From Pseudomonas fluorescens (GTDB lineage Bacteria > Pseudomonadota > Gammaproteobacteria > Pseudomonadales > Pseudomonadaceae), in assembly GCF_000967965.1 (NCBI RefSeq), contig NZ_LACC01000030.1, positions 1-64,000 on the forward strand: a DNA stretch of 64,000 bases. Reading direction: 5' to 3'. The translations under genes were made by a program, and so were the position numbers. Below the pieces are notes generated by a model. It made no database searches and was not told where the DNA came from. It saw only the letters and a program-made list of their open reading frames with translations. Shown here one piece after another: positions 17,138 to 24,436 of this stretch (position 1 is its first letter; each line of letters opens with the position of its first letter).

Positions 17138-17208
17138 AGTAGAGCGGGCCTACTTGAAGCGGCCATCGTCCATTCAGACGATGCCCGCTTTTACAGGGGC
17201 GGCAGAAT
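17138..17208. promoter_or_regulatory. Island operator 5: symmetric dyad with divergent -10 hexamers
   Basis: CATCGTCCATTCAGACGATG (17164-17183) is the only copy with complete 7-bp arms (CATCGTC/GACGATG). On the right, CAGAAT (17203-17208) starts 19 bases after the dyad. On the left strand, TCTACT (17143-17138) starts 20 bases after it. One site therefore seems to serve both kshA and the SDR-esterase-ribBX operon. Confidence 0.8.
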
Positions 17209-17252
17209 CCCTTACATGCGCCAAACCCGTGATCCCTTGGGAGAATAATAAG

Positions 17253-18296
17253 ATGAGTACCCTGCACCGCATCGAAGCCAAACTGCTGGAAGACCGCTAC
17301 GCCCGCGGCTGGCATTGCCTGGGCCTGGCCGCGCAATACCGCGACGGCAAGGCCCATCGCCTGGAGGTGTTCGGCACCCGTCTGGTGGCGTTCCAGGGTG
17401 AAGACGGCGATCTGCATATTCTTGATGGCTACTGCCCGCACATGGGCGCCGACCTGAGCACCGGTTGCGTTGAAGGCAACTCGATCCGCTGCCCGTTCCA
17501 CGCCTGGCGCTGGGGCGCCGATGGCGTATGCGATGACATCCCTTATGCCAAGCGCATCCCGCCACGGGCCAAGATCAAAAGCTGGCCGATCATGGAAGAA
17601 AACCAGCTGCTGTTCGTCTGGAATGATCCCGAAGGCAACCCGCCACTGCCGGAACAACGCATTCCGCGCATCGACGCCTGCTACAACGACAAATGGGCGG
17701 CGTGGGAAGTCGCCGAGCTGCAGATTGGCACCAACTGCCGCGAACTGATCGACAACATCGCCGACATGGCGCACTTCGGCACTGTGCACGGTGCGCCGGT
17801 CGAAGAGTTCATCAACATTTTCCAGGGCCACCTGGCCACCCAGATCATGCGCGCCCGCAGTGAGCGCCTGTCCGGCGACAGCGTGTTGACCACCGAAGCC
17901 ACCTACTTCGGCCCGGCCTATCAGATCACCGAAATGAACGGCGCCATGAACGGCCAGCCGATTCACTCGATCCTGCTCAACTGCCACGTGCCGATCGATC
18001 TGGACAGCTTCACCCTGCGCTACGGCGTGCTGGTGAAGAAGATCCCGGGGCTCAGCGAAGAGCAGAACCAGGCGATGGCCAAGGCCTACGTCGCGCAGGC
18101 CCAGGCAGCCTTCTACGAGGACGTGGCCATCTGGCACAGCAAGACCCGCGTCGATAACCCGCTGCTGTGTGACGGCGACGGTCCGGTCTACCAGTTGCGT
18201 CGTTGGTACGAGCAGTTCTATACCGATGTGGAAGCGCTGTCGGCCGACGTTGCCGAACACAAGAAGTTTGTCGTGCGCGCCAGCGAACGGGTCTGA
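17253..18296 (+). CDS. kshA: 3-ketosteroid-9alpha-monooxygenase, oxygenase component
   Basis: A 347-residue Rieske oxygenase. The [2Fe-2S] ligands are in CPHMGADLSTGC and CPFHAW (about residues 65-89). The mononuclear iron histidines are in DNIADMAHFGTVHG (about 169-182). The stretch WGADGVCDDIPYAKRIPP is highly characteristic of KshA. The enzyme hydroxylates C9 of 3-ketosteroids and, with the Delta1 double bond from KstD, leads to spontaneous ring-B opening. Electrons come from KshB (3189-4271). It is a single gene behind the symmetric operator 5. The assignment is among the firmest in the window. Confidence 0.92.
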   Translation: MSTLHRIEAKLLEDRYARGWHCLGLAAQYRDGKAHRLEVFGTRLVAFQGEDGDLHILDGYCPHMGADLSTGCVEGNSIRCPFHAWRWGADGVCDDIPYAKRIPPRAKIKSWPIMEENQLLFVWNDPEGNPPLPEQRIPRIDACYNDKWAAWEVAELQIGTNCRELIDNIADMAHFGTVHGAPVEEFINIFQGHLATQIMRARSERLSGDSVLTTEATYFGPAYQITEMNGAMNGQPIHSILLNCHVPIDLDSFTLRYGVLVKKIPGLSEEQNQAMAKAYVAQAQAAFYEDVAIWHSKTRVDNPLLCDGDGPVYQLRRWYEQFYTDVEALSADVAEHKKFVVRASERV

Positions 18297-18431
18297 CGCC
18301 AGCGGCTTTTCGCCCGCCCCGGGCCTGATCGGCAGCCGCCTGTCAGGCCCTGAGCCCAAGCGTTGCAAGGAGTCGATACCGGCGCTTATTCTCGGCCACC
18401 GCCAATGCTAATAATAAAAACGGTTTTCCCT

Positions 18432-19562
18432 ATGCAGCAGAGCCTCAGCCTCGATACGTTCAGTGATTTGATCGGCAACCTCTATCAGGGTCCGCTGGAA
18501 ACCATTCCCTGGGCGACTTTTCTCAATCAGCTCAATGTGCATCTGAACAGCAAGTACGTGACCTTCATCCTGCGTCCGCCCAGCGCCCACGTGGACGGTC
18601 TGATGGTCAACACCACCGGCACTTCGACCGAGGCGACCGCGTCGTACAACAAACACTTTTTCAGCCTTGACCCGTTCGTCGACCTGCCCAACCGCCAGGT
18701 CGTGACCCTCGCCGAGTTCGTCTCCAACGACGACTGGCAGAATTCCGAGTTCTACAAGAACTTCCTTGAACCTGTGGACGTGTTCCACATCCTCGGTGCC
18801 GACATCAACACCGTCGACGGCGCCCAGTGCCGCATTCGTATCAGTCGCGGACGTGACGACAAGCCTTTCGGCAATGAAGAAAAGGCCATGCTCACGCATT
18901 TCATTGCGCACCTGGAACGTTCGATCAAGATCCACATGCAACTCAACCGCATCGAAGCCGAACGCAATCTGTACGCCGGCGCGGTGAACCAGATGGCGGT
19001 CGGCACGATCATCCTCGACGAGTCCGGCAAGGTCCTGCAGACCAACCAGGTCGCCGACCGGCTGATCCAGGAAAAGGACGGCATCAAACTGGTCAACGAT
19101 GGCCTGCAGGTCGGTACGGCCCGGGACACCCAAGAGTTCCGACGCCTGGTCAAACAGTCGCTGCTGTCGCAAAAGAGCAGCAACCCGTCGGTGGTCGAAG
19201 CCCTGCGCGTGCAGCGGCCGTCCGGCAAAGCGGACCTGGGGATCATCGTGCGCTCGGTGCCATTGACCGACTGGAGCGAAGGCAAACAGTGCCCGACCGT
19301 GGTGATTTTCATCAGCGATCCGGAGCAACAGTCCACCGCACCGCAGGAAATCGTCCGCGCACTGTTCGACTTCACCCCGGCGGAAACCCAGCTGGCGATG
19401 CTGCTGGCCAACGGCTTGACCCTCGACGAAGCGTCGGAAGAGCTGGGGATCAGCCGCAACACCTCGCGGGCACACCTGCGCTCGACCTTCTCCAAGACCG
19501 GCGTGACCCGCCAGACCATGCTCGTGCGCCTGATCCTGCGCAGCGTGGCGACCCTCGGTTAA
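18432..19562 (+). CDS. LuxR-family transcriptional regulator (TeiR/TesR-like)
   Basis: About 376 residues. The C-terminal LuxR-type helix-turn-helix is visible in FTPAETQLAMLLANG and LDEASEELGISRNT (about 316-345). The middle has a PAS-like stretch (AVGTIILDESGKVLQTNQVA). There is no recognisable autoinducer-binding domain. LuxR-type regulators of steroid genes are known (TeiR of Comamonas). It lies centrally among nine dyads of LuxR-operator architecture and has no such dyad upstream, so it is the obvious candidate activator. The start is uncertain: the ATG at 18432 lacks a good ribosome site, and an ATG at 18405 is also possible. A hairpin (18321-18350) without T-run precedes it. Confidence 0.8.
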   Translation: MQQSLSLDTFSDLIGNLYQGPLETIPWATFLNQLNVHLNSKYVTFILRPPSAHVDGLMVNTTGTSTEATASYNKHFFSLDPFVDLPNRQVVTLAEFVSNDDWQNSEFYKNFLEPVDVFHILGADINTVDGAQCRIRISRGRDDKPFGNEEKAMLTHFIAHLERSIKIHMQLNRIEAERNLYAGAVNQMAVGTIILDESGKVLQTNQVADRLIQEKDGIKLVNDGLQVGTARDTQEFRRLVKQSLLSQKSSNPSVVEALRVQRPSGKADLGIIVRSVPLTDWSEGKQCPTVVIFISDPEQQSTAPQEIVRALFDFTPAETQLAMLLANGLTLDEASEELGISRNTSRAHLRSTFSKTGVTRQTMLVRLILRSVATLG

Positions 19563-19577
19563 CCCTCAGTGCCGCCC

Positions 19578-19621
19578 TCGTCCGCTCGGACGATGGCGGC
19601 TCCCGTTGTACAGCGCACAGT
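19578..19621 (+). promoter_or_regulatory. Island operator 6 with -10 (Nudix gene)
   Basis: TCGTCCGCTCGGACGATG (19578-19595) has a near-perfect centre. CACAGT (19616-19621) starts 20 bases later. It begins 15 bases after the luxR stop and serves the gene at 19650. Confidence 0.7.
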
Positions 19622-19649
19622 GTCTTTATCCCAAAGAGGGGACTGCCCC

Positions 19650-20198
19650 ATGCGCAACTGCCCAACCATCCTCAAGACTGAACTGCTGGCGCAAAGCGGC
19701 CACTTTCAGATCGAAGCCCTGCACCTGCAATTCAGCAACGGCCAACAGCGGGTCTACGAACGCCTGCGCGGCACCGGTTATCGCTCGGTGATGCTGGTGG
19801 CGATGCCTGATCCTGCGCATGTGCTGCTGGTGCGCGAATACGCGGTCGGTGTGGAAAAAACCATTCTCGGCCTGCCCAAGGGCGGCGCCGAGCCCGATGA
19901 AGACTATTTGCAGGCGGCGCAGCGCGAACTGAGCGAAGAAGTCGGAATGCGCGCAGCACGCCTCACCGAGCTGGGCGAGCTGACACTGGCACCCGGGCAC
20001 TTGTGCCATCGCTACCGAGTGGTGCTGGCCGAAGAGCTGAGCCCCTGCCAACTGCAAGGCGACGAACCCGAACCCCTGGAATGCCTGCGCGTGCCTCTGG
20101 CACAGATCCCCGAACTGGTGGCCCGTGGTGAACTGCATGAAGCCCGGGCGATTGCGGCGCTGTTCATGGCCATGGGCGCCCTCGCCCGCCGCGACTGA
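19650..20198 (+). CDS. Nudix hydrolase, NudE-like
   Basis: A 182-residue Nudix protein. The full Nudix box is present: GGAEPDEDYLQAAQRELSEE, followed by VGM (about residues 75-97). The N-terminal layout resembles NudE, which hydrolyses ADP-ribose, NADH and related ADP compounds. It sits alone between the regulator gene and the small-peptide gene, with its own operator. That makes membership of the regulon likely even though no steroid step needs it. Turnover of a nucleotide cofactor such as NADH, FAD or CoA during growth on steroids is an inference. Confidence 0.8.
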   Translation: MRNCPTILKTELLAQSGHFQIEALHLQFSNGQQRVYERLRGTGYRSVMLVAMPDPAHVLLVREYAVGVEKTILGLPKGGAEPDEDYLQAAQRELSEEVGMRAARLTELGELTLAPGHLCHRYRVVLAEELSPCQLQGDEPEPLECLRVPLAQIPELVARGELHEARAIAALFMAMGALARRD

Positions 20199-20254
20199 TG
20201 CCAGTCTCGAATGACTCGCCACAATTGATCACAGAACAATGGAATGTCATCAGC

Positions 20255-20298
20255 TAGTCCATTCGGACGAAGTCAGTCGCGAACCGCCGCCATAACCT
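20255..20298 (+). promoter_or_regulatory. Island operator 7 with -10 (small-peptide gene)
   Basis: TAGTCCATTCGGACGAAG (20255-20272) is followed after 20 bases by TAACCT (20293-20298). The only downstream reading frame before the terminator at 20516 is the 55-codon ORF. Confidence 0.7.
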
Positions 20299-20333
20299 GT
20301 TTCTACAACAATAAAACCGTGTCGAGACTCATC

Positions 20334-20501
20334 ATGCGCAAAACTACTTGTGCTCTGTTCATCATCCTCTGTGCGGGTGCTTCCACCAGTCTGTGCCAGC
20401 TGTTCAAGAACGAAGCCTACCGACCGACCACCGCCTACTTCAGCTGTTCGAGCACGGCGATCAATTGCTATCCGCCCGTGGTGCGCAACCTGCTGCCTTG
20501 A
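20334..20501 (+). CDS. Small exported peptide of unknown function
   Basis: A 55-residue ORF. The N-terminus is basic (MRKTT) followed by a hydrophobic core (ALFIILCAGAS), i.e. a likely signal peptide or membrane anchor. The mature part would be about 34 residues and contains Cys21, Cys38 and Cys45 plus several Tyr and Pro. I recognise no family. It is flanked by a regulon operator (20255-20298) and a strong terminator (20516-20556), which defines a monocistronic unit of the right size. The ribosome site is weak. It could be a genuine secreted peptide, a stress-type small protein, or a non-coding transcript. Confidence 0.55.
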   Translation: MRKTTCALFIILCAGASTSLCQLFKNEAYRPTTAYFSCSSTAINCYPPVVRNLLP

Positions 20502-20515
20502 GCACAGTTTCCACC

Positions 20516-20556
20516 GGCCATAAAAAAACCACCGGATCGGTGGTTTTTTTATGGCC
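20516..20556. terminator. Bidirectional terminator
   Basis: GGCCATAAAAAAACCACC (20516-20533) and its exact complement (20539-20556) flank a five-base loop. A and T runs serve both directions: the peptide gene on the plus strand and the aldolase gene on the minus strand. Confidence 0.9.
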
Positions 20557-20563
20557 GCAATAA

Positions 20564-21598
20564 TCAGGTAGGCAGTACACCCCTGGCCCGCGACAGGGTC
20601 AGCGCCAGGTCTTCGATCATGTCCTCCTGGCCACCCACGGTTCCGCGTCGGCCCAGCTCCACCAGCAGCTCGCGAGCAGCGATGCCGTACTTCTGCTCGG
20701 CACGTTTGGCGAACAGCAGGAACGAGCTGTAGACCCCGGCGTAACCGAGGGTCAGTGCATCGCGGTCGAGGCGGATCGGCTGGTCCATCATCGGCACCAC
20801 CAGGTCTTCGGCCACGTCCATGATCTTGTACAGGTCAACACCGCTGTTGACGCCCATGCGCTCCAGCACCGCGACAAACACTTCCAGCGGCGTATTGCCC
20901 GCCCCCGCGCCAAGACCCGCAACCGAGCCGTCGATGCGCGCAGCACCGGCCTCGATGGCGGCCAGGGAGTTGGCGATGGCCATACCCATGTTGTGGTGGC
21001 CGTGGAAACCGACTTCGGTCCCGGCGTTCAGGCCGGCACGCAGGGCCCCGATCTTTTGCGTCACTTCATCGGGCAGCATGTAGCCGGCCGAGTCGGTGCA
21101 GTAGATGCAATTGGCGCCGTAGCTTTCCATCAGACGCGCCTGCTCCAGCAGCTTCTCCGGGCTGACCATGTGCGCCATCATCAGGAAGCCGACGGTGTCC
21201 AGGCCCATCTTCGCCGACATGCCGATGTGCTGGCCGGACACGTCCGCTTCGGTGCAGTGGGTCGCCACACGAATGGTCGACACGCCGTGTTCATGGGCCA
21301 TTTTCAGGTGATCGAGGGTACCGATCCCCGGCAACAACAGGGCCGAGACCTTGGCCTGTTTCATCTGCGGGATCACCGCGGAGAAATACTCCTCGTCACT
21401 GTGGGCCGGGAAGCCGTAGTTCAGGGAAGCGCCGCCCAGGCCATCGCCGTGGGTGATTTCGATCAGCGGCACACCGGCCGCATCGAGGCCGGTGGCCACC
21501 GAAACCATTTGTTCAATGCTGATCTGGTGCTGTTTGGCGTGCATGCCGTCGCGCAGGCTCATGTCATGCAGACGGATGCTCTTACCTTGCAAATTCAT
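20564..21598 (-). CDS. 4-hydroxy-2-oxovalerate aldolase
   Basis: A 344-residue class II pyruvate aldolase of the DmpG/HsaF/TesG family. It begins with LHDMSLRDGMHAKQHQIS, ends with the C-terminal communication domain (about 280-344), and carries GFHGHHNMGMAI with metal-binding histidines. It cleaves 4-hydroxy-2-oxo acids to pyruvate and an aldehyde that is channelled to its partner dehydrogenase, encoded directly upstream (21612-22520, 13 bases apart). Last gene of the hydrolase-hydratase-dehydrogenase-aldolase operon. In the steroid pathway the substrate derives from ring A. Confidence 0.92.
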   Translation of the reverse strand: MNLQGKSIRLHDMSLRDGMHAKQHQISIEQMVSVATGLDAAGVPLIEITHGDGLGGASLNYGFPAHSDEEYFSAVIPQMKQAKVSALLLPGIGTLDHLKMAHEHGVSTIRVATHCTEADVSGQHIGMSAKMGLDTVGFLMMAHMVSPEKLLEQARLMESYGANCIYCTDSAGYMLPDEVTQKIGALRAGLNAGTEVGFHGHHNMGMAIANSLAAIEAGAARIDGSVAGLGAGAGNTPLEVFVAVLERMGVNSGVDLYKIMDVAEDLVVPMMDQPIRLDRDALTLGYAGVYSSFLLFAKRAEQKYGIAARELLVELGRRGTVGGQEDMIEDLALTLSRARGVLPT

Positions 21599-21611
21599 CG
21601 GGATTCTCCAC

Positions 21612-22520
21612 TCAACGGGCAGGCAGTTGCAGGGTGCCCTTGTGGGCTTCTTCGGCGAACATCTCGGCTGTGCGCAAACCGGCGGCAGTCATGATGTCGA
21701 GGTTGCCGGCGGACTTGGGCAGGAAATCGCCGAGGCCTTCGACCTCAATGAAAATCGACACCTTGCGCCCGTCGAACACCGGCCCGTTGATCAACTTGTA
21801 GCCCGGCACATAGCGCTGAACTTCGCGGACCATCTCCAGCACCGAGGTGCGGATCGCATCCTGGTTCGGCTCGTCATCGGTCAGGCAGTGGATGGTGTCG
21901 CGCATCATCAACGGCGGCTCGGCCGGGTTGATCACGATGATCGCCTTGCCGCGTCGGGCGCCGCCGATCTTCTCCACCGCACCGGCGGTGGTGCGGGTGA
22001 ACTCGTCGATGTTCTGCCGTGTGCCCGGACCAACCGAACCGGAGGACACCGTGGCGACGATTTCGCCGTAGCTCACCGGTTGCACCCGCGAAACCGCCGC
22101 CACCATCGGGATGGTCGCCTGGCCACCGCAGGTGACCATGTTGACGTTCATCGCCAGGCTCGACGCGTGCTCCTTGAGGTTGACCGGCGGCACGCAGAAC
22201 GGGCCGATGGCCGCTGGCGTGAGGTCGATCATGATCACCCCCAGCTCGTTGAGCTTGCGGCTGTTTTCCGCATGCACGTAGGCCGAGGTGGCATCGAAGG
22301 CGATGCGAATGTCATCGTCGAGCACGTGGGGCAGCAAGCCGTCGACACCACCGGCGGTGGTTTTGATGCCCATTTCCCGAGCACGTTTCAGTCCTTCGGA
22401 TTCAGGGTCGACACCCACCATCCACACCGGCTCGATCCATTCCGATCGGCACATTTTCATCAGCAGATCGGTGCCGATGTTGCCCGGGCCGATAATGGCC
22501 GCTCTGAGTTTTTTGCTCAT
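21612..22520 (-). CDS. Acetaldehyde dehydrogenase (acetylating), aldolase partner
   Basis: A 302-residue DmpF/HsaG/TesF-type enzyme. It has the NAD site AIIGPGNIGTDLL (about residue 8) and the catalytic cysteine in VTCGGQATIPM (about residue 129). It oxidises acetaldehyde or propionaldehyde from the aldolase to the acyl-CoA. The ring-A product of steroids is propionyl-CoA in this scheme. The start at 22520 has GGAG eleven bases upstream. The longer reading to 22580 overlaps the hydratase coding sequence and is rejected. Confidence 0.92.
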   Translation of the reverse strand: MSKKLRAAIIGPGNIGTDLLMKMCRSEWIEPVWMVGVDPESEGLKRAREMGIKTTAGGVDGLLPHVLDDDIRIAFDATSAYVHAENSRKLNELGVIMIDLTPAAIGPFCVPPVNLKEHASSLAMNVNMVTCGGQATIPMVAAVSRVQPVSYGEIVATVSSGSVGPGTRQNIDEFTRTTAGAVEKIGGARRGKAIIVINPAEPPLMMRDTIHCLTDDEPNQDAIRTSVLEMVREVQRYVPGYKLINGPVFDGRKVSIFIEVEGLGDFLPKSAGNLDIMTAAGLRTAEMFAEEAHKGTLQLPAR

Positions 22521-22539
22521 TAGGTTAAAACTCCAAAAG

Positions 22540-23331
22540 TCAGGCGCAGAAAGACACCCGGGCACTGCCCAGGCCATCAATGGTCAGTTCAAAACGGTCG
22601 CCGGCACGAGCCGGTTCCAGCGGCACCAGCGAGCCGGACAGAATGATTTCCCCGGCCTTGAACGGAATGCCGAAGGCGCCCAGGGTGTTGGCCAGCCAGG
22701 CCACGGCGGTCAGCGGATTGCCCTGCACCGCCGAACCCAGGCCTTCGCTCAAGGGCTCGCCATTCTTGAACACACGCATGCGCAAGTTCGGCAGGTCCAG
22801 CTCGCGCGGGTCGACCTGGCTGTCGCCCAGCACGAACACACCGCAGGAGGCGTTGTCAGCGACGGTGTCCTGGATGCGAATGCGCCAGTCGTGAATCCGC
22901 GAGTCGACGATCTCGAAGCACGGCATCACGTACTCAGTGGCGGCCAGCACGTCGGCTTCAGTGATACCGGGGCCGACCAGATCATGCTTGAGCTTGAAGG
23001 CGATCTCGCCTTCGGCACGGGGCTGGATCAGTTTGTTGGCGGACAGGGAAATTTGCGCATCGTCATCGAACGACATCTGTCGCGTGATGAAGCCGAAATC
23101 CGGCTGATGCACGTTGAGCATCTGCTGCACCGCCGCCGAGGTCACGCCGATTTTCTTGCCGACGATCTGGTCACCGGCCGCCACCCGACGCTCAATGGCG
23201 TACAGGGAAATGTGATAGGCGTCTTCGATGCTGATCGACGGCCAACGCTCGGTCAGCGGCGCCAGGGTGGAGCCGCTGAGCAGCGCCTGATAAAGCTCTT
23301 CGCCGAACTCACGGCGCAATTGCACGCTCAT
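22540..23331 (-). CDS. 2-hydroxypenta/hexa-2,4-dienoate hydratase
   Basis: A 263-residue hydratase of the 2-keto-4-pentenoate hydratase family (HsaE/TesE/MhpD). It has KKIGVTSAAVQQMLNVHQPD and EGEIAFKL, with metal-binding acidic residues. It hydrates the dienoate released by the upstream hydrolase to the 4-hydroxy-2-oxo acid used by the aldolase. Its ATG overlaps the hydrolase stop (ATGA, 23328-23331). The family cannot by itself separate aromatic from steroid pathways. The neighbours and operator 8 favour steroids. Confidence 0.9.
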   Translation of the reverse strand: MSVQLRREFGEELYQALLSGSTLAPLTERWPSISIEDAYHISLYAIERRVAAGDQIVGKKIGVTSAAVQQMLNVHQPDFGFITRQMSFDDDAQISLSANKLIQPRAEGEIAFKLKHDLVGPGITEADVLAATEYVMPCFEIVDSRIHDWRIRIQDTVADNASCGVFVLGDSQVDPRELDLPNLRMRVFKNGEPLSEGLGSAVQGNPLTAVAWLANTLGAFGIPFKAGEIILSGSLVPLEPARAGDRFELTIDGLGSARVSFCA

Positions 23332-24170
23332 CCGCGGGCCTCCTGAAGAAACGCCAGGCACTGGCGGTTGAAAAAGTCACGGTGTTCGACCTGGACCCAA
23401 TGCCCGCACTCGCTGAGCATCACGAAACGGATGCCGGAGCAGTTTTCAAGCATGGTCTGGGCACCGGAGGACGGGCAGAACTTGTCGTTCATGCCCCAGA
23501 AACCGAGGATTGGGCACTGCAACTCGCCCAGGCGCGACGTCATGTTCGGCACCTGCATGGTCGACAGCACGCACACCGGCTGCTGTTGCACCACGGCCAC
23601 GCGCTCGTTGACCGTTTCATCGCTGATCAGGCTTTCATCGAACAGTTGCAGGGCCAGCAGGCGACGCATGCCCGCTGCGTCGTTCAGTTCACCTTTGGCG
23701 AACGCCGCGCCCATTTTCTGGATGCCTTCCATCTGTAGGTAATACTGTTCCTTTTCCATCAGGCCACCGGGCGCCATCAGCACCAGACGGCTGACACGCT
23801 GCGGTTGGTCGAGGGCCAGTTTGATCGCGATCGCGCCGCCCAGGGAGTTGCCGACCAGCACACAACGCTGGATGTCGAGGGCATCGAGCAAACCGCTCAA
23901 CGCTGCGACAAAGAAGTCCAGGGTGTAGAGGGTGTCGGGCTTGTCCGAAGCGCCGTAGCCCGGCAGATCCGGGACGATCACCCGGTAACCGGCCTCGGCG
24001 AACACCGGGTAGTTCTGCTTGAAGTTGCTGTGACCGCTGGCGCCTGGCCCGCTGCCATGGATGAAAATCACCGGCTCGCCGTTGCCGGTGTCTTGCCCGC
24101 CGATGTCTTTGTAGTGCAGCTGCAAACCATCCGGCAGCGTAACGAAGTGCCCTTGCGCTGAAGCGCCCAT
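23328..24170 (-). CDS. Meta-cleavage product hydrolase (HsaD/TesD-like)
   Basis: A 280-residue alpha/beta hydrolase. The oxyanion region is FIHGSGPGASG (about residue 36). The nucleophile lies in GNSLGGA, the acid in FWGMNDKF and the histidine in ECGHWVQVE. This is the carbon-carbon bond hydrolase pattern (HsaD/TesD/MhpC/BphD). In steroid degradation it splits 4,9-DSHA into HIP and a hydroxyhexadienoate. GGGAGGACACC precedes the ATG. First gene of the four-gene lower-pathway operon behind operator 8. The ring-cleavage dioxygenase that would supply its substrate is not in the window. Confidence 0.88.
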   Translation of the reverse strand: MGASAQGHFVTLPDGLQLHYKDIGGQDTGNGEPVIFIHGSGPGASGHSNFKQNYPVFAEAGYRVIVPDLPGYGASDKPDTLYTLDFFVAALSGLLDALDIQRCVLVGNSLGGAIAIKLALDQPQRVSRLVLMAPGGLMEKEQYYLQMEGIQKMGAAFAKGELNDAAGMRRLLALQLFDESLISDETVNERVAVVQQQPVCVLSTMQVPNMTSRLGELQCPILGFWGMNDKFCPSSGAQTMLENCSGIRFVMLSECGHWVQVEHRDFFNRQCLAFLQEARG

Positions 24171-24202
24171 AAGGTGTCCTCCCGGCCTGTTGTTGTAGCG
24201 GG

Positions 24203-24246
24203 ATTATTCCGAGGGGCCGAGTCGCCAACATCGTCCGACAGGACTA
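24203..24246 (-). promoter_or_regulatory. Island operator 8 with -10 (tesDEFG-type operon)
   Basis: On the minus strand TAGTCCTGTCGGACGATG (24246-24229) is followed after 20 bases by AATAAT (24208-24203), the best -10 match of the set. Confidence 0.8.
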
Positions 24247-24250
24247 CGCC

Positions 24251-24353
24251 CCTGCAGGAGCGAGCTTGCTCGCGAAAAACGTCAGGACACCGCAGGGCAT
24301 CAGGTTTTACGCATTATCGTTGACGTCCATCGCGAGCAAGCTCGCTCCTACAG
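24251..24353. repeat. REP pair between two divergent operators
   Basis: Inverted REP units (CCTGCAGGAGCGAGCTTGCT and complement) lie almost exactly between operators 8 and 9, leaving five bases on one side and four on the other. Confidence 0.85.
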
Positions 24354-24357
24354 TTTC

Positions 24358-24401
24358 TAGTCTCATCGGACGTTGGCCTACAAAGACGGTCGACCTAGCA
24401 T
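24358..24401 (+). promoter_or_regulatory. Island operator 9 with -10 (SDR-SRPBCC operon)
   Basis: TAGTCTCATCGGACGTTG (24358-24375) is followed after 20 bases by TAGCAT (24396-24401). It drives the SDR gene at 24437. Confidence 0.72.
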
Positions 24402-24436
24402 CGATAGCATTCCCGAGCGACAAAAAGAGAATTCCC

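Noticed and set aside
18432..19562. Quorum-sensing LuxR with acyl-homoserine-lactone domain
   Set aside because: No conserved autoinducer-binding residues and no luxI neighbour. The middle region looks PAS-like. The context is steroid catabolism.
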